Of a stretch of DNA of 64,000 nucleotides, positions 9,243 through 18,489 are shown one piece after another; positions within the stretch are counted from its first letter, which is position 1; every line of letters begins with the position of its first letter. This DNA comes from Barnesiella intestinihominis YIT 11860 (GTDB lineage: Bacteria > Bacteroidota > Bacteroidia > Bacteroidales > Barnesiellaceae). The stretch lies in the NCBI RefSeq assembly GCF_000296465.1, contig NZ_JH815205.1, positions 449,109 through 513,108 of the forward strand. Direction: 5' to 3'. Made by a program: the position numbers and the translations under genes. Under the pieces are notes generated by a model. It ran no database searches. It was not told the origin of the DNA and was given only the letters and a program-made list of their open reading frames with translations.

Positions 9243-11402
9243 ATGAAATTAAACGGAATTATAGTCGCTTTATGCTCGGTCGGAATCCTCAATGCACATG
9301 CCGAAAACGTAGCTATCGCCAAATCTTCTCTCGTGGGAGACGGGATAGTAGAATTCGTTCCGCAAGGATTCGACCAAACGAAAACCCCCTCTTTAATTCT
9401 TAAAGAAGAACCCACGGCAAAAGGGTCTGTACCCTCCGATTGGGAATTATATCCACAATTCACCGTCGTGGACGGAAAAGCCAATGCCTCATTGAGCCTG
9501 ACCGGTGAAATAAGTCTGTATGGCGGTGGCGAAGTTACCGGGCCTCTATTGAGAAACGGCCAATACATAAAACTCTGGAACACCGATACAGGAGCCTACG
9601 GCGTCGATGGCGGTAAACGACTGTATCAATCACATCCGTGGGTATTGGGTGTGAGAAGAGACGGTAGCGCTTTCGGTATTTTGTTCGATAGTAGCTGGAA
9701 ATCGGAACTACATACCAATTCCGACAAAATCGAATTTAACACAGAAGGAGCTCTATTCCGCATTTACATCATCGACAGGGAATCACCCAAAGATGTCCTC
9801 AAAGGCCTTGCCGAATTGACCGGGACCATCACGATGCCTGCCCGTTGGACTCTGGGATACCATCAATGTCGTTTCTCCTACGGTAGCGAGCAGAAAGTAC
9901 GGGAAATCGCAGACAATTTCCGTAGCAGAAATATCCCTTGCGATGCTATCTGGATGGACATCGATTACATGGACGGCTACCGTATTTTCACATTCAACGA
10001 AACTAATTTCCCCGACCCCAAAGCCTTGAATGAGGAACTTCATCAAAAAGGATTCAAAGCCGTATATATGATCGATCCCGGAGCCAAAGTGGACAAAAAC
10101 TACCACGTTTACCAATCGGGAACAGAAAACGATGTGTGGGTAAAACGCCCCAACGGTGAAATTTACGAAGGTAAAGTATGGCCGGGATATTGCGCATTCC
10201 CCGACTTTACCATGCCCAAAGCCCGTGAATGGTGGTCCAATTTGTATAAAGATTTCTTGGCATTGGGAATCGACGGCGTATGGAACGACATGAATGAGCC
10301 GGCCGTTACCGACGACGATATTCCCGAAGAAAACCGCATTGGAACCATGCCTTACGATACTCCTCACCGAGGAGGCGGCAATTTACCCGCCGGCTCTCAC
10401 CTGCTCTACCACAACGCTTACGGTCGTCTTATGGTCGAAGCCTCGTATGAAGGGATTATGAAAGTCAACCCCGAAAAACGCCCCTTCCTTCTTACGCGTG
10501 CCGGCTTACTGGGTTATCAACGATATGCAGCAACTTGGACAGGTGACAACTGGGCTGGCTGGGATCACTTGAAACTTTCCGTACCTATGTCTATTACATT
10601 AGGCCTTTCAGGTCAAGCATTCAACGGTCCCGATATCGGAGGATTCTTAAATAATACGGATGCCGATTTATGGGCTCATTGGTTGGGATTCGGAGTATTT
10701 TTACCTTTTGCCAGAGGTCATGCTTGTGCAGGAACCAACGACAAAGAACCGTGGGCTTTCGGCGAGGCCATAGAAAACACCTCTCGTATTGCCCTCGAAC
10801 GTCGTTACCGATTGCTTCCCTATTTCTACACGTTGTTCTACGAAGCTCACAAGACAGGTGTTCCGGTTATGGAACCTGTATTTTTCGCCGACCCCAAAGA
10901 CCTGAGATTGCGCAGCGAGCAACAGGCTTTCCTATTGGGAGACAATGTCCTTGTTATTCCCGCTTTCGCCGAGAATCCCGTATTGCCTTACGGAATTTGG
11001 GAAAATATGACACTGATCGATGGAGAATACAGCGATAAGTACCAAGCCAAATTGAAAATCAAAGGCGGAAGCATCGTTCCGGTCGGAAAGGTTATACAAA
11101 GCACCACCGAAAATTCGTTCGAACCTCTTACTCTTTTTGTATGCCTCGATGAGAACGGAAAAGCTCACGGTCAACTCTATTGGGATGCCGGAGACGGCTG
11201 GAATTTCCAATGCGGAGATTATAGCTTGATGACATTCTCTGCCGAGAAGAAAAACAATCAAGTAAAAGTCTCTCTCGCTTCCAAAGAGGGTAAACGTAAA
11301 ATAGAGAAAGAAATCAAAGCTCTGAATGTAGAATTAATGATGAACGGGAAAGTATATAAAGGTTCCGGTTCGTTGAAAAAAGGTGTAACAATAAATCTTT
11401 AA
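9243..11402 (+). CDS. glycoside hydrolase family 31 alpha-glycosidase
   Basis: A 719-aa secreted or periplasmic alpha-glycosidase with a plain signal peptide (about 1-20, no lipobox Cys). An N-terminal beta-sandwich (about 20-190) precedes the TIM barrel. The catalytic nucleophile is D349 in WNDMNEPAV and the acid/base is D435 in TGDNWAGWDHL; DIDYMDGYRIFTFN and the RGHACAGTNDKEPW loop are typical GH31. C-terminal beta domains close the protein. GH31 includes alpha-glucosidases, alpha-xylosidases and transglycosidases; the sequence alone does not separate these. Together with GH76 and GH3 it suggests stepwise breakdown of a branched alpha-linked glycan. No T9SS tail is visible, unlike the next two genes. 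Confidence 0.93.
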   Translation: MKLNGIIVALCSVGILNAHAENVAIAKSSLVGDGIVEFVPQGFDQTKTPSLILKEEPTAKGSVPSDWELYPQFTVVDGKANASLSLTGEISLYGGGEVTGPLLRNGQYIKLWNTDTGAYGVDGGKRLYQSHPWVLGVRRDGSAFGILFDSSWKSELHTNSDKIEFNTEGALFRIYIIDRESPKDVLKGLAELTGTITMPARWTLGYHQCRFSYGSEQKVREIADNFRSRNIPCDAIWMDIDYMDGYRIFTFNETNFPDPKALNEELHQKGFKAVYMIDPGAKVDKNYHVYQSGTENDVWVKRPNGEIYEGKVWPGYCAFPDFTMPKAREWWSNLYKDFLALGIDGVWNDMNEPAVTDDDIPEENRIGTMPYDTPHRGGGNLPAGSHLLYHNAYGRLMVEASYEGIMKVNPEKRPFLLTRAGLLGYQRYAATWTGDNWAGWDHLKLSVPMSITLGLSGQAFNGPDIGGFLNNTDADLWAHWLGFGVFLPFARGHACAGTNDKEPWAFGEAIENTSRIALERRYRLLPYFYTLFYEAHKTGVPVMEPVFFADPKDLRLRSEQQAFLLGDNVLVIPAFAENPVLPYGIWENMTLIDGEYSDKYQAKLKIKGGSIVPVGKVIQSTTENSFEPLTLFVCLDENGKAHGQLYWDAGDGWNFQCGDYSLMTFSAEKKNNQVKVSLASKEGKRKIEKEIKALNVELMMNGKVYKGSGSLKKGVTINL

Positions 11403-11409
11403 AAAATGA

Positions 11410-11437
11410 AGAGAGTGCATCGGTCGATGCACTCTCT
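11410..11437 (+). promoter_or_regulatory. hairpin between GH31 gene and CBM-protein gene
   Basis: Perfect inverted repeat with 13-bp arms AGAGAGTGCATCG and CGATGCACTCTCT around GT, starting 8 bp after the GH31 stop. It is followed by CTTTACTAAAACTTTTTT, so weak termination is possible, but the next gene starts 22 bp later on the same strand. Partial termination or mRNA 3'-end stabilisation is inferred. Confidence 0.6.
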
Positions 11438-11458
11438 CTTTACTAAAACTTTTTTATC

Positions 11459-13522
11459 ATGAAAAACAGATATTCCATCTGGCGACTAATGTCGTTAGGA
11501 GCTGCTTTAATGACAGCTCCGTGGCTACAAGCCCAAGACGTGCTTGTAACGCTCGAAGCAGAAAAGGGAATAATCACACTGCCTGCAAAAGTAAAACCTG
11601 TCGACGGTAGTACCGTAGAAGGAATCTCGGGCGGTAAATATGTAGGTGATAACGACCCCGGTAGCTCCATAGTTTTTAACGATATTGAAGTGCCCGAAGC
11701 CGGGACTTATGAATTCAAGACTTATTACATGAGTATGCAGAATAGGTCTATTGCCGTTAAAGTCAATAACTATTCCGAATACATATCGACGGTCTCCAAT
11801 ACGACACCGGGTTGGGACGTACCTCCCACAAACGAAATGAGTACCTATATCTACATGGATAAAGGGAAAAATACGATAAAAATTACTCCTATGGGAAGCG
11901 GTGGCCCTAATATGGATAAATTCGAAATCATTACAACCGACGTAGAGCTTCCGAAACCGGGAGAGTTTCCTATCGTTCTCGAAGCCGAAACCGCTCAATT
12001 ATTCGGAAACCTGAAAGTAAAACCTACCGACGGTTCTTCCGTTGCCGGTCTATCGGGAGGCAAATATATCGGAGACTTCGACTTAGCCGCTAACTCCTAT
12101 TTACGGTTCAACAACGTCGAGATACCCGAAGCCGGGACTTACGAATTGAAAGTCTATTCGATGGGGTCGAGCCGAGCTCTCACCATCAAGGTCAACCACT
12201 ATCAAAAGAGTATCATTCGTACGAAAGACTCCCCCAACTGGGACAATGCCCCTACCTCAATGGTATCTACCTTGATATATCTCGATAAGGGAACAAACAC
12301 CCTGACTTTCGGACTACACGAGGACAATGGCCCCAATATCGATAAATTCGAGATATGTACAACGACCGAAGAAATAGATAAACCAGAAGTCGAGAAAATC
12401 GCTTACTCGTATGATTTTACCGACGAGGCCGAAATTTCTTCTACACAAGAAAATTCTACGCTGAGCTTGTTGACCGATAATGATGAATACACTTATTATG
12501 TTCCCGAGACATCGAATGTAGAAATCGTAGCCAAATGCCAGCAACCGGTACTCTTGACGGGATTTTTACTCTCAGCAGGTATCGACAGTGAAATCGACGT
12601 TGACACTTGGAAATTATATGCTTCGGCCAATGGCTCTACATGGAAAGAAATTTCTTACGATAAAGTAACCGATCTCGACGGAGCCCACCTATATGAAATA
12701 ACCCGATATCCGGGAACCGCAGCAGCAGACGCCGCACAATATTACAAATTAGCGGCAACCCACGAAAATCTCGAAATTGCAGAATGGCAATTGTTCGGTC
12801 TGCCCTATGTCGCTTCGGGAGACAAAAATTTTCCGACTGACCTGACTGAAAATATCGATGTTCACTCCAATGTATCGGCATATCCTATCGGAGAATCGGG
12901 TGATAATTTCTCCGAAGAATTTTACAATCTGTTCGACCGGAACATGAACACCAAATATTATGCACATGAAGCAACGAGTTTTTATGTAGAAATAGATTTG
13001 GAAAAGCCCTATACGATCGAATCTTATGCCCTTACAAACGCTCATGATTATCCCGACCGGGATCCTCGCAAATGGATTTTAAATGCTTATAACGAAGAAT
13101 TGGGCTGGGTAGAACTCGACCGTCAGACAGACACATACTTCCCCACCCGGTATTCTACTTTGAAATATAACGTAAACTCGTCCACGGGATTCACCAAAGT
13201 CATGCTCGACGTAGAAGCTAATAATGGAGCAAAAGACATTCAACTCCTTAAATTCCAAATCTTCGGTAAAGAATTTAACGGAGCCGGCATCAACGCCGCC
13301 CAGGACAAAACACTTTCCATCATTGCGGATCAAGGGAAAATCATTATTTCTCAAACAGAGGGCAAACCGGTAAACTACACGGTATATAACCTGTCGGGAA
13401 CAGTGATCGAACAAGGTACGACTGATGTTTCATACCGAGAAATCGTACTGAATGCCGGAGCATACATTGTATCGGCTAATGACGGAAGTAAAAATAAAAT
13501 AGAAAAACTAATTGTTAAATAA
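11459..13522 (+). CDS. secreted multi-domain carbohydrate-binding protein with T9SS sorting domain
   Basis: A 687-aa protein with a signal peptide (about 1-25, ending WLQAQD) and no recognisable catalytic domain. Two tandem CBM6/CBM35-like beta-sandwiches (about 27-160 and 170-305) share the pattern LEAE, DGS(T/S)V, ISGGKY(V/I)GD, then PEAGTYE. Two F5/8-type-C-like modules follow (about 315-450 and 475-605; VLLTGFLLSAGIDSEIDVDTW, FYVEIDLEKPYTIESYALTN). The C-terminus (about 615-687) is a T9SS type-A sorting domain (YTVYNLSGTVIEQGT, LNAGAYIVSAND, KIEKLIVK). By family knowledge it would be exported across the outer membrane and anchored or released. Inferred role: surface tether for the glycan degraded by the neighbouring enzymes; direct enzymatic activity cannot be excluded. 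Confidence 0.78.
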   Translation: MKNRYSIWRLMSLGAALMTAPWLQAQDVLVTLEAEKGIITLPAKVKPVDGSTVEGISGGKYVGDNDPGSSIVFNDIEVPEAGTYEFKTYYMSMQNRSIAVKVNNYSEYISTVSNTTPGWDVPPTNEMSTYIYMDKGKNTIKITPMGSGGPNMDKFEIITTDVELPKPGEFPIVLEAETAQLFGNLKVKPTDGSSVAGLSGGKYIGDFDLAANSYLRFNNVEIPEAGTYELKVYSMGSSRALTIKVNHYQKSIIRTKDSPNWDNAPTSMVSTLIYLDKGTNTLTFGLHEDNGPNIDKFEICTTTEEIDKPEVEKIAYSYDFTDEAEISSTQENSTLSLLTDNDEYTYYVPETSNVEIVAKCQQPVLLTGFLLSAGIDSEIDVDTWKLYASANGSTWKEISYDKVTDLDGAHLYEITRYPGTAAADAAQYYKLAATHENLEIAEWQLFGLPYVASGDKNFPTDLTENIDVHSNVSAYPIGESGDNFSEEFYNLFDRNMNTKYYAHEATSFYVEIDLEKPYTIESYALTNAHDYPDRDPRKWILNAYNEELGWVELDRQTDTYFPTRYSTLKYNVNSSTGFTKVMLDVEANNGAKDIQLLKFQIFGKEFNGAGINAAQDKTLSIIADQGKIIISQTEGKPVNYTVYNLSGTVIEQGTTDVSYREIVLNAGAYIVSANDGSKNKIEKLIVK

Positions 13523-13532
13523 ACATTGAACC

Positions 13533-16265
13533 ATGAAATCCAGAAGATATAAACTACCCTTGATAGCCTTATCGCTATCATTAGCATTACCGGCTTTCTC
13601 CCAATCGTGGTTTACTCCCGAAGTAGAAAAAAGAGCCGAGGATATTTTAAAAAATATGACAGTAAAAGAACGCCTGACCTATATCGGTGGTATAGATTGG
13701 ATGTACACCCGCGCTATTCCCCGATTAAATGTTCCGGCTATAAAAATGTCCGACGGACCGCAGGGCGTAGGTACATGGGGAGCTTCCACGGCTTATCCTT
13801 GCGATCTTTTACTGGCAGCCACATGGAATCCGGATATGGCCTATGCGTTCGGCGCAGCTTTGGCACAAGACTGCAAGGCTCGTGGTGTAAATATTCTATT
13901 AGGTCCTGCCGTAAACATCGCAAGAGCTCCTTTCTGTGGTCGGAACTTCGAATATATGGGAGAAGACCCTTTCTTGACGGCAACGACTTCTACCGGATAT
14001 ATCAAGGGATTACAAGAAAACGGAGTGATGGGAGTAATCAAACACTTCACGGCCAACTTCCAAGAATATGACCGTAATTATGTGAGTTCCAACATTGACG
14101 AGCGAACCTTACATGAAATCTATTTCCCGGCATTTAAATCGGCCGTCCAGAATGCAGAAGTCGGTGCTGTCATGAGCAGTTATAACTTGCTCAACGGCGT
14201 ATGGACAACCGAGAATCCCTGGTTGCTCAAAGAAGTACTACGGGAACAATGGGGATTCAACGGACTCGTGATGTCCGACTGGGGCTCCACTCATAACTGT
14301 GTTCCGGCGGTTAAAAACGGACTCGATTTGGAAATGGCAGGAAATGAAATCGAAAACGAGGAAGCTCTGCGCCATTATCTCGAAACCGGAGAAATAAATA
14401 TGAGCGAAATCGATTTGAAAGTCAAACATATCTTACAAACGATGATCGGATTCGGATTCTTCGACAAAGAACAATTAGATCCGAGCATTCCCCTCGACAA
14501 CCCCGAAACGGCAAAAGCCGCATTGGAAATTTCGAGAGAAGGAATCGTGTTGTTGAAAAACGAATCGAACATTCTGCCATTGAACACCAATACGATTAAA
14601 AACATTGCCGTAATCGGTAATAACGCTACAATTTATGCGGCCGGCGGCGGAAGCGGACTGGTAAGACCTTTCCATTATGTGTCTTACTTCGACGGATTGA
14701 AAAAGTTGGCAAATGAAAAAGGCATCAACGTCACACTCGTGGATCTCTATGATCACATGGAAGATGTCCTGTATACAGCTGCCGGCTCGAACGAACATGG
14801 TCTCAAAGCCGAATTTTACAACAACGAGAATCTATCAGGAACTCCTGTAACTACCCGTGTAGACAGTCGTATCAACTTTGAATGGACCTCGGGACCCGAT
14901 GCTGCCAATGTCGAGAAAAACTATTTCTCGGTCAAATGGACCGGTGAAATTCGTCCCCAAGAAACATCGAACTATACTTTCATCGTGAAAGGAGATGACG
15001 GTTTCCGTTTAATTCTCGATGGAAAAACGGTCATCGATGAATTCAAATCGGGTTCCACTCGTGAAAAACGTTATACCATGAAAATGGAAGCAGGGAAAGC
15101 CTACAAAATTCAACTGGATTATTTTCAGGGAGGAGGCGGAGCCTGTATCGATTTGGCATGGCTCAAAGACGGAGATGAAAACCGGTTCCAAAACGAATTG
15201 GACAAAGCCGACATAATCGTCGCATTCATCGGTCACAATTCAAGTAGCGAAGCCGAAGCCGGAGAACGGTCCTTCGGATTGCCCCAAGATGTAAAGGACC
15301 TCGTCCTAGCCGCCCAAAAGAGCTCCAAACCGATGATCGGAGTCGTTAATGCCGGCGGAAACGTAGAAATGCAAGACTGGGAACCTAAAATGAAAGGTCT
15401 TCTTTGGGGTTGGTACGGCGGACAAGAAGCCGGAACCGCGATGGCCGAAGTGTTATTCGGAGAGTACAACCCTTCGGGAAAACTCCCTGTAACATTTGAA
15501 AAAAGATGGGAGGATAATCCCTGTTACAACAGCTATTATGATAATGGGACCAAACAAGTGAATTTTACCGAAGGTATCATGATGGGATATCGTGGATATG
15601 ACAAAGCCGGTACAGAGGTCCAATATCCGTTCGGTTTCGGATTATCCTATACGACATTCAATCTTTCCGATATGCAAATCACGGAATCTTCCGACGACAA
15701 ATATTTAGTCGAAGTTTCTTGCAAAATAAAGAATACCGGAAAGGTTGCCGGTGCAGAAGTCATTCAACTGTATGTAGGCAAGAACGGCAGCAGCCCTGTC
15801 GAACGCCCGATAAGGGAACTCAAAGGCTACCAAAAAGTATATCTTGAACCCGAAGAAGAAAAATTCGTGACTTTGTACCTTTCTAAAGATGCGTTTTCTT
15901 ATTACGATGTCAATCGGAAAAATTTCGTTGTCGATAACGGGGAATACAACATCGAACTTGGATTTTCATCTCGCGATATAAAATTGAAAGACCAAACTCA
16001 AATCAATGTTGTTTCGGCTATTGACGAAGCCCGCCAAGATACCGAAAAAGGTAACTTAATTCCCTCGGTGGTTAAACAAGGTGAAATTATCAGAATTGCA
16101 CAAGGCTGTGCTTCCGAATTAAACATTTTCGACCTTACGGGTCAAATGTTACTCAAACAAATTGATAAATGTACAATCGATACCTCTTATCTAAAAAAGG
16201 GAGCCTATCTTGCTTTGTATAAAATAGATGAAAAATTTCATACGGGTAAATTCATCGTTGAATAG
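13533..16265 (+). CDS. glycoside hydrolase family 3 beta-glycosidase with PA14 insert and T9SS tail
   Basis: A 910-aa exo-acting beta-glycosidase. Signal peptide (about 1-24, ALPAFSQS); GH3 N-terminal barrel (about 30-300) with the nucleophile D249 in MSDWGSTHN and the KHFTANFQEYDR substrate loop. The C-terminal alpha/beta sandwich is interrupted by a PA14 domain (about 425-545; GLKAEFYNNENLSG, FIVKGDDGFRLILDGK). A fibronectin-III-like GH3 module follows (about 720-810), and the end (about 840-910) is a T9SS type-A-like sorting domain (LNIFDLTGQMLLKQI, LKKGAYLALYKID, KFIVE). The PA14 insert is known in GH3 enzymes to shape substrate specificity. It starts 10 bp after the CBM gene and is the last gene of the locus. 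Likely a surface-exposed beta-glucosidase or beta-xylosidase. Confidence 0.93.
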   Translation: MKSRRYKLPLIALSLSLALPAFSQSWFTPEVEKRAEDILKNMTVKERLTYIGGIDWMYTRAIPRLNVPAIKMSDGPQGVGTWGASTAYPCDLLLAATWNPDMAYAFGAALAQDCKARGVNILLGPAVNIARAPFCGRNFEYMGEDPFLTATTSTGYIKGLQENGVMGVIKHFTANFQEYDRNYVSSNIDERTLHEIYFPAFKSAVQNAEVGAVMSSYNLLNGVWTTENPWLLKEVLREQWGFNGLVMSDWGSTHNCVPAVKNGLDLEMAGNEIENEEALRHYLETGEINMSEIDLKVKHILQTMIGFGFFDKEQLDPSIPLDNPETAKAALEISREGIVLLKNESNILPLNTNTIKNIAVIGNNATIYAAGGGSGLVRPFHYVSYFDGLKKLANEKGINVTLVDLYDHMEDVLYTAAGSNEHGLKAEFYNNENLSGTPVTTRVDSRINFEWTSGPDAANVEKNYFSVKWTGEIRPQETSNYTFIVKGDDGFRLILDGKTVIDEFKSGSTREKRYTMKMEAGKAYKIQLDYFQGGGGACIDLAWLKDGDENRFQNELDKADIIVAFIGHNSSSEAEAGERSFGLPQDVKDLVLAAQKSSKPMIGVVNAGGNVEMQDWEPKMKGLLWGWYGGQEAGTAMAEVLFGEYNPSGKLPVTFEKRWEDNPCYNSYYDNGTKQVNFTEGIMMGYRGYDKAGTEVQYPFGFGLSYTTFNLSDMQITESSDDKYLVEVSCKIKNTGKVAGAEVIQLYVGKNGSSPVERPIRELKGYQKVYLEPEEEKFVTLYLSKDAFSYYDVNRKNFVVDNGEYNIELGFSSRDIKLKDQTQINVVSAIDEARQDTEKGNLIPSVVKQGEIIRIAQGCASELNIFDLTGQMLLKQIDKCTIDTSYLKKGAYLALYKIDEKFHTGKFIVE

Positions 16266-16287
16266 CTTTTAAAACTTCCAGACAACA

Positions 16288-16325
16288 AAGAGGCCCGGAA
16301 ATTAAATTTCCGGGCCTCTTCATTT
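16288..16325 (+). terminator. intrinsic terminator closing the first polysaccharide locus
   Basis: Perfect 15-bp arms AAGAGGCCCGGAAAT (16288-16302) and ATTTCCGGGCCTCTT (16306-16320) with a 3-nt loop, followed by CATTTTAATT. It lies 22 bp after the GH3 stop. purT converges from the other side and ends at 16374, so the hairpin may serve both directions. Confidence 0.85.
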
Positions 16326-16373
16326 TAATTCGTTCGTTATTCAACCGCCCAAAGCAGTTTCTCAAACTGGCAT

Positions 16374-17564
16374 TTATCTGGGCAATAATTTTACTTTCAG
16401 TTTCTTGTATGCACGATCGGCCTTCGCTCGCGCCTCCTCCACCGTATCGGCTGTCGCCAAAATCACACCTAATCGACGGTGTCCGACAACTTCCGGCTTC
16501 CCAAAAATTCGCATTTGTACTCCTTCTTCCGAAAGAACCTCATCGAGGTTACCAAATACAACTTTATCCGTATCTCCTTCTACAACGATAGCACGAGATG
16601 CCGATGGGCCATAGAAACGAACTCCGGGAACAGGTAACCCTAAAACAGCACGGGCATGCAAGGCGAATTGTGACATGTCTTGCGAAATCATAGTCACCAT
16701 TCCCGTATCGTGCGGGCGCGGAGAAACTTCGCTGAAAAGGACATCGTCCCCTTTAATAAAAAGTTCTACTCCAAAAATACCATATCCACCCAAAGCATCC
16801 GTAACTTTCCGGGCTATATCCTGAGCTTTTTGCAATGCTTTCTCCGACATAACCTGTGGTTGCCAAGATTCCCGATAATCACCATCTACTTGTACATGAC
16901 CTACCGGTTTTAGAAAAGTCGTCCCGGCAGAATGACGAACAGTAAGTTGAGTAATTTCATAATCGAACTGCACGAATCCTTCCACAATAACCCGACCGGC
17001 TCCAGCTCGTCCCCCTTCCTGAGCGTAGTGCCACGACTTATCGATATCATCGGCCGTACGCACGACACTCTGTCCGTGTCCCGAAGAACTCATGATAGGT
17101 TTCACCACACATGGCATGCCTATTTCTTTCACGGCCTCCTCGAACTCTTCTCGTGTAGAGGCAAATTTATAAGGCGACGTAGGCAATCCCAGTTGCTCTG
17201 CGGCCAAACGACGTATGCCCTCCCGGTTCATAGTCAGGTAGGCGGCCGTCGCAGTAGGTGTAACCGAATACCCCTCTTTTTCGAGAGCCACCAACGTATC
17301 TGTAGCAATAGCTTCTACTTCGGGAATGATGTAATCTGGACGTTCCGTTTCTATCACTTCTCTCAACTTTTTGCCATCGAGCATAGACAAAACATGACTG
17401 CGATGAGCGACCTGCATAGCCGGGGCATTAGCATACTTATCCAAAGCAACCACCTCCACACCATAACGTTGCAGCTCTATTGCTACTTCTTTACCCAATT
17501 CTCCACTTCCGCAAAGCAAAGCTTTCTTACCGACAGGAGTTAGTACCGTTCCAATTTCTACCAT
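16374..17564 (-). CDS. purT: formate-dependent phosphoribosylglycinamide formyltransferase (GAR transformylase 2)
   Basis: ATP-grasp enzyme that formylates GAR with formate in purine synthesis. From M(VEIGTVL) the protein is 396 aa and lines up with the PurT family start; a further in-frame ATG at 17594 would add 10 residues (NNTYKIKLY) not expected for the family, so 17564 is preferred. Motifs: [20 protein letters not shown] (N-terminal nucleotide fold), [31 protein letters not shown] (ATP-grasp loop), [24 protein letters not shown] (metal and ATP site). Transcribed alone towards the locus-1 terminator, with a good promoter at 17679-17710. Confidence 0.95.
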   Translation of the reverse strand: MVEIGTVLTPVGKKALLCGSGELGKEVAIELQRYGVEVVALDKYANAPAMQVAHRSHVLSMLDGKKLREVIETERPDYIIPEVEAIATDTLVALEKEGYSVTPTATAAYLTMNREGIRRLAAEQLGLPTSPYKFASTREEFEEAVKEIGMPCVVKPIMSSSGHGQSVVRTADDIDKSWHYAQEGGRAGAGRVIVEGFVQFDYEITQLTVRHSAGTTFLKPVGHVQVDGDYRESWQPQVMSEKALQKAQDIARKVTDALGGYGIFGVELFIKGDDVLFSEVSPRPHDTGMVTMISQDMSQFALHARAVLGLPVPGVRFYGPSASRAIVVEGDTDKVVFGNLDEVLSEEGVQMRIFGKPEVVGHRRLGVILATADTVEEARAKADRAYKKLKVKLLPR

Positions 17565-17678
17565 ATATAACTTGATTTTGTATGTGTTATTCATTTATAC
17601 AAATGTCTTATGCTAACCGAAAAAATGCAGGCTGTCCTCAACTATATACCGAGACATAACCTTTCTTTACATCTTATG

Positions 17679-17710
17679 CAAAGATACAGGAAAAATGAAT
17701 GGAGTACAAA
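17679..17710 (-). promoter_or_regulatory. predicted purT promoter
   Basis: Minus-strand -33 TTTG (17710-17707), 20-bp spacer, then -7 TATCTTTG (17686-17679), an exact match to the Bacteroides consensus TTTG-N19/20-TAnnTTTG. It implies a 5' leader of roughly 110 nt before the purT ATG at 17564, in which no recognisable riboswitch was found. Confidence 0.65.
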
Positions 17711-17731
17711 TGAATAAACAGACTTCCTACC

Positions 17732-17768
17732 AACAAAAAACGGGCTCTCGTTTTCGAAGTCCGTTTCA
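17732..17768 (-). terminator. probable terminator of the CDGSH gene
   Basis: On the minus strand an imperfect stem (AACGGACT pairing with AGCCCGTT, one mismatch; plus-strand 17758-17765 and 17739-17746) is followed by TTTTTTG. It lies 20 bp after the stop codon of the CDGSH gene and before the purT promoter. Confidence 0.6.
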
Positions 17769-17784
17769 ATTCTTTGGAACACCT

Positions 17785-17979
17785 TTAATCTTCGACATGG
17801 GAACCGTCGCAAAAGGGCTGATTCGACGATTTTCCACAACGGCAGATAAACGCCCGTTGTTTAATAACCATACTCCCATCGGAGAACATAATTCTTACAT
17901 GCCCACCAATACGTAATGGACCGCACTCGATAACCTTTACGACCACCTCGGGTTTTATCGGCACAATAGTTCCTTTCAT
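17785..17979 (-). CDS. CDGSH iron-sulfur domain protein
   Basis: Small 64-aa protein with one CDGSH-type [2Fe-2S] motif: C46-R-C48-GKSSNQPF-C57-DGS-H61. These are the three cysteines and one histidine that bind the cluster in the mitoNEET/CDGSH family, and the spacing is exact. The N-terminal half (GTIVPIKPEVVVKVIECGPLRI) resembles the strand region preceding the motif in small bacterial CDGSH proteins. The role of these bacterial proteins is not settled; redox or cluster transfer is assumed from the family. It stands alone with its own terminator. Confidence 0.88.
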   Translation of the reverse strand: MKGTIVPIKPEVVVKVIECGPLRIGGHVRIMFSDGSMVIKQRAFICRCGKSSNQPFCDGSHVED

Positions 17980-18051
17980 AGCTGCTTCTTTTTTAGTTTT
18001 ATATTCACTTAAACAGCAAATCCGGTTCTTTTGTTTATTGTACCGTTAAAC

Positions 18052-18087
18052 GATCGAGGCGTAGAAAATAATTTCTACGCCTCGATC
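18052..18087 (-). terminator. strong hairpin after the DUF2582 gene
   Basis: Perfect 16-bp arms GATCGAGGCGTAGAAA (18052-18067) and TTTCTACGCCTCGATC (18072-18087) with a 4-nt loop, 22 bp downstream of the DUF2582 stop codon on the minus strand. The sequence after the stem (GTTTAACGG) is only weakly T-rich, so termination is likely but not of the classic form. Confidence 0.7.
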
Positions 18088-18109
18088 TATAAACCTACGT
18101 ATCACTTTA

Positions 18110-18310
18110 TTAAAGCAACACTACCTCTATGTCTGCATCTACTTCATACATGCTCACTTTACCTTCGCGAGCCAACCAGCCAAGGGCCGCATACAATTCT
18201 TTTTCTTTCAGTTTCGTTGCTTTTTTCAACCCTTTTACAGTTAATTTTCCGGACTCATTTAAAGCATTCCAAACCTGTCCTGCCCATGTTCCAATAACTT
18301 CTGCATTCAT
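18110..18310 (-). CDS. winged helix-turn-helix protein, DUF2582 family
   Basis: A 66-aa protein consisting of one winged-helix domain: helix GTWAGQVWNALNE, then LTVKGLKKATKLKEKELYAALGWLAREGKV as the helix-turn-helix, and the wing SMYEVDADIEVVLL. Length and pattern match the DUF2582 family common in Bacteroidetes. Such proteins are presumed to bind nucleic acid; the target is unknown. A -7 box TAACTTTG (minus strand, 18371-18364) lies 53 bp upstream. Confidence 0.82.
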   Translation of the reverse strand: MNAEVIGTWAGQVWNALNESGKLTVKGLKKATKLKEKELYAALGWLAREGKVSMYEVDADIEVVLL

Positions 18311-18363
18311 TCTTTTTTACGTTTAAATTAAACAACTTGAAAACACATTGTTTTAATCTGGCA

Positions 18364-18371
18364 CAAAGTTA
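18364..18371 (-). promoter_or_regulatory. predicted -7 box of the DUF2582 gene
   Basis: TAACTTTG on the minus strand fits TAnnTTTG and lies 53 bp before the ATG at 18310. No TTTG is present at the expected -33 distance, so this is a weak prediction. Confidence 0.35.
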
Positions 18372-18489
18372 ATACATTTTTCTTTAATTTTAATGCTTCA
18401 ATGTGTTTTTTCATATTATCTACCCCCCTACAAAAGAAAAATAGACATTATAAAAACACTCTACGGGTGATTTTGTTTGCCCCAATCAT

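Noticed and set aside
17642-17839. 65-codon minus-strand frame between purT and the CDGSH gene
   Set aside because: It overlaps the CDGSH coding end and the predicted purT promoter and has no family pattern.
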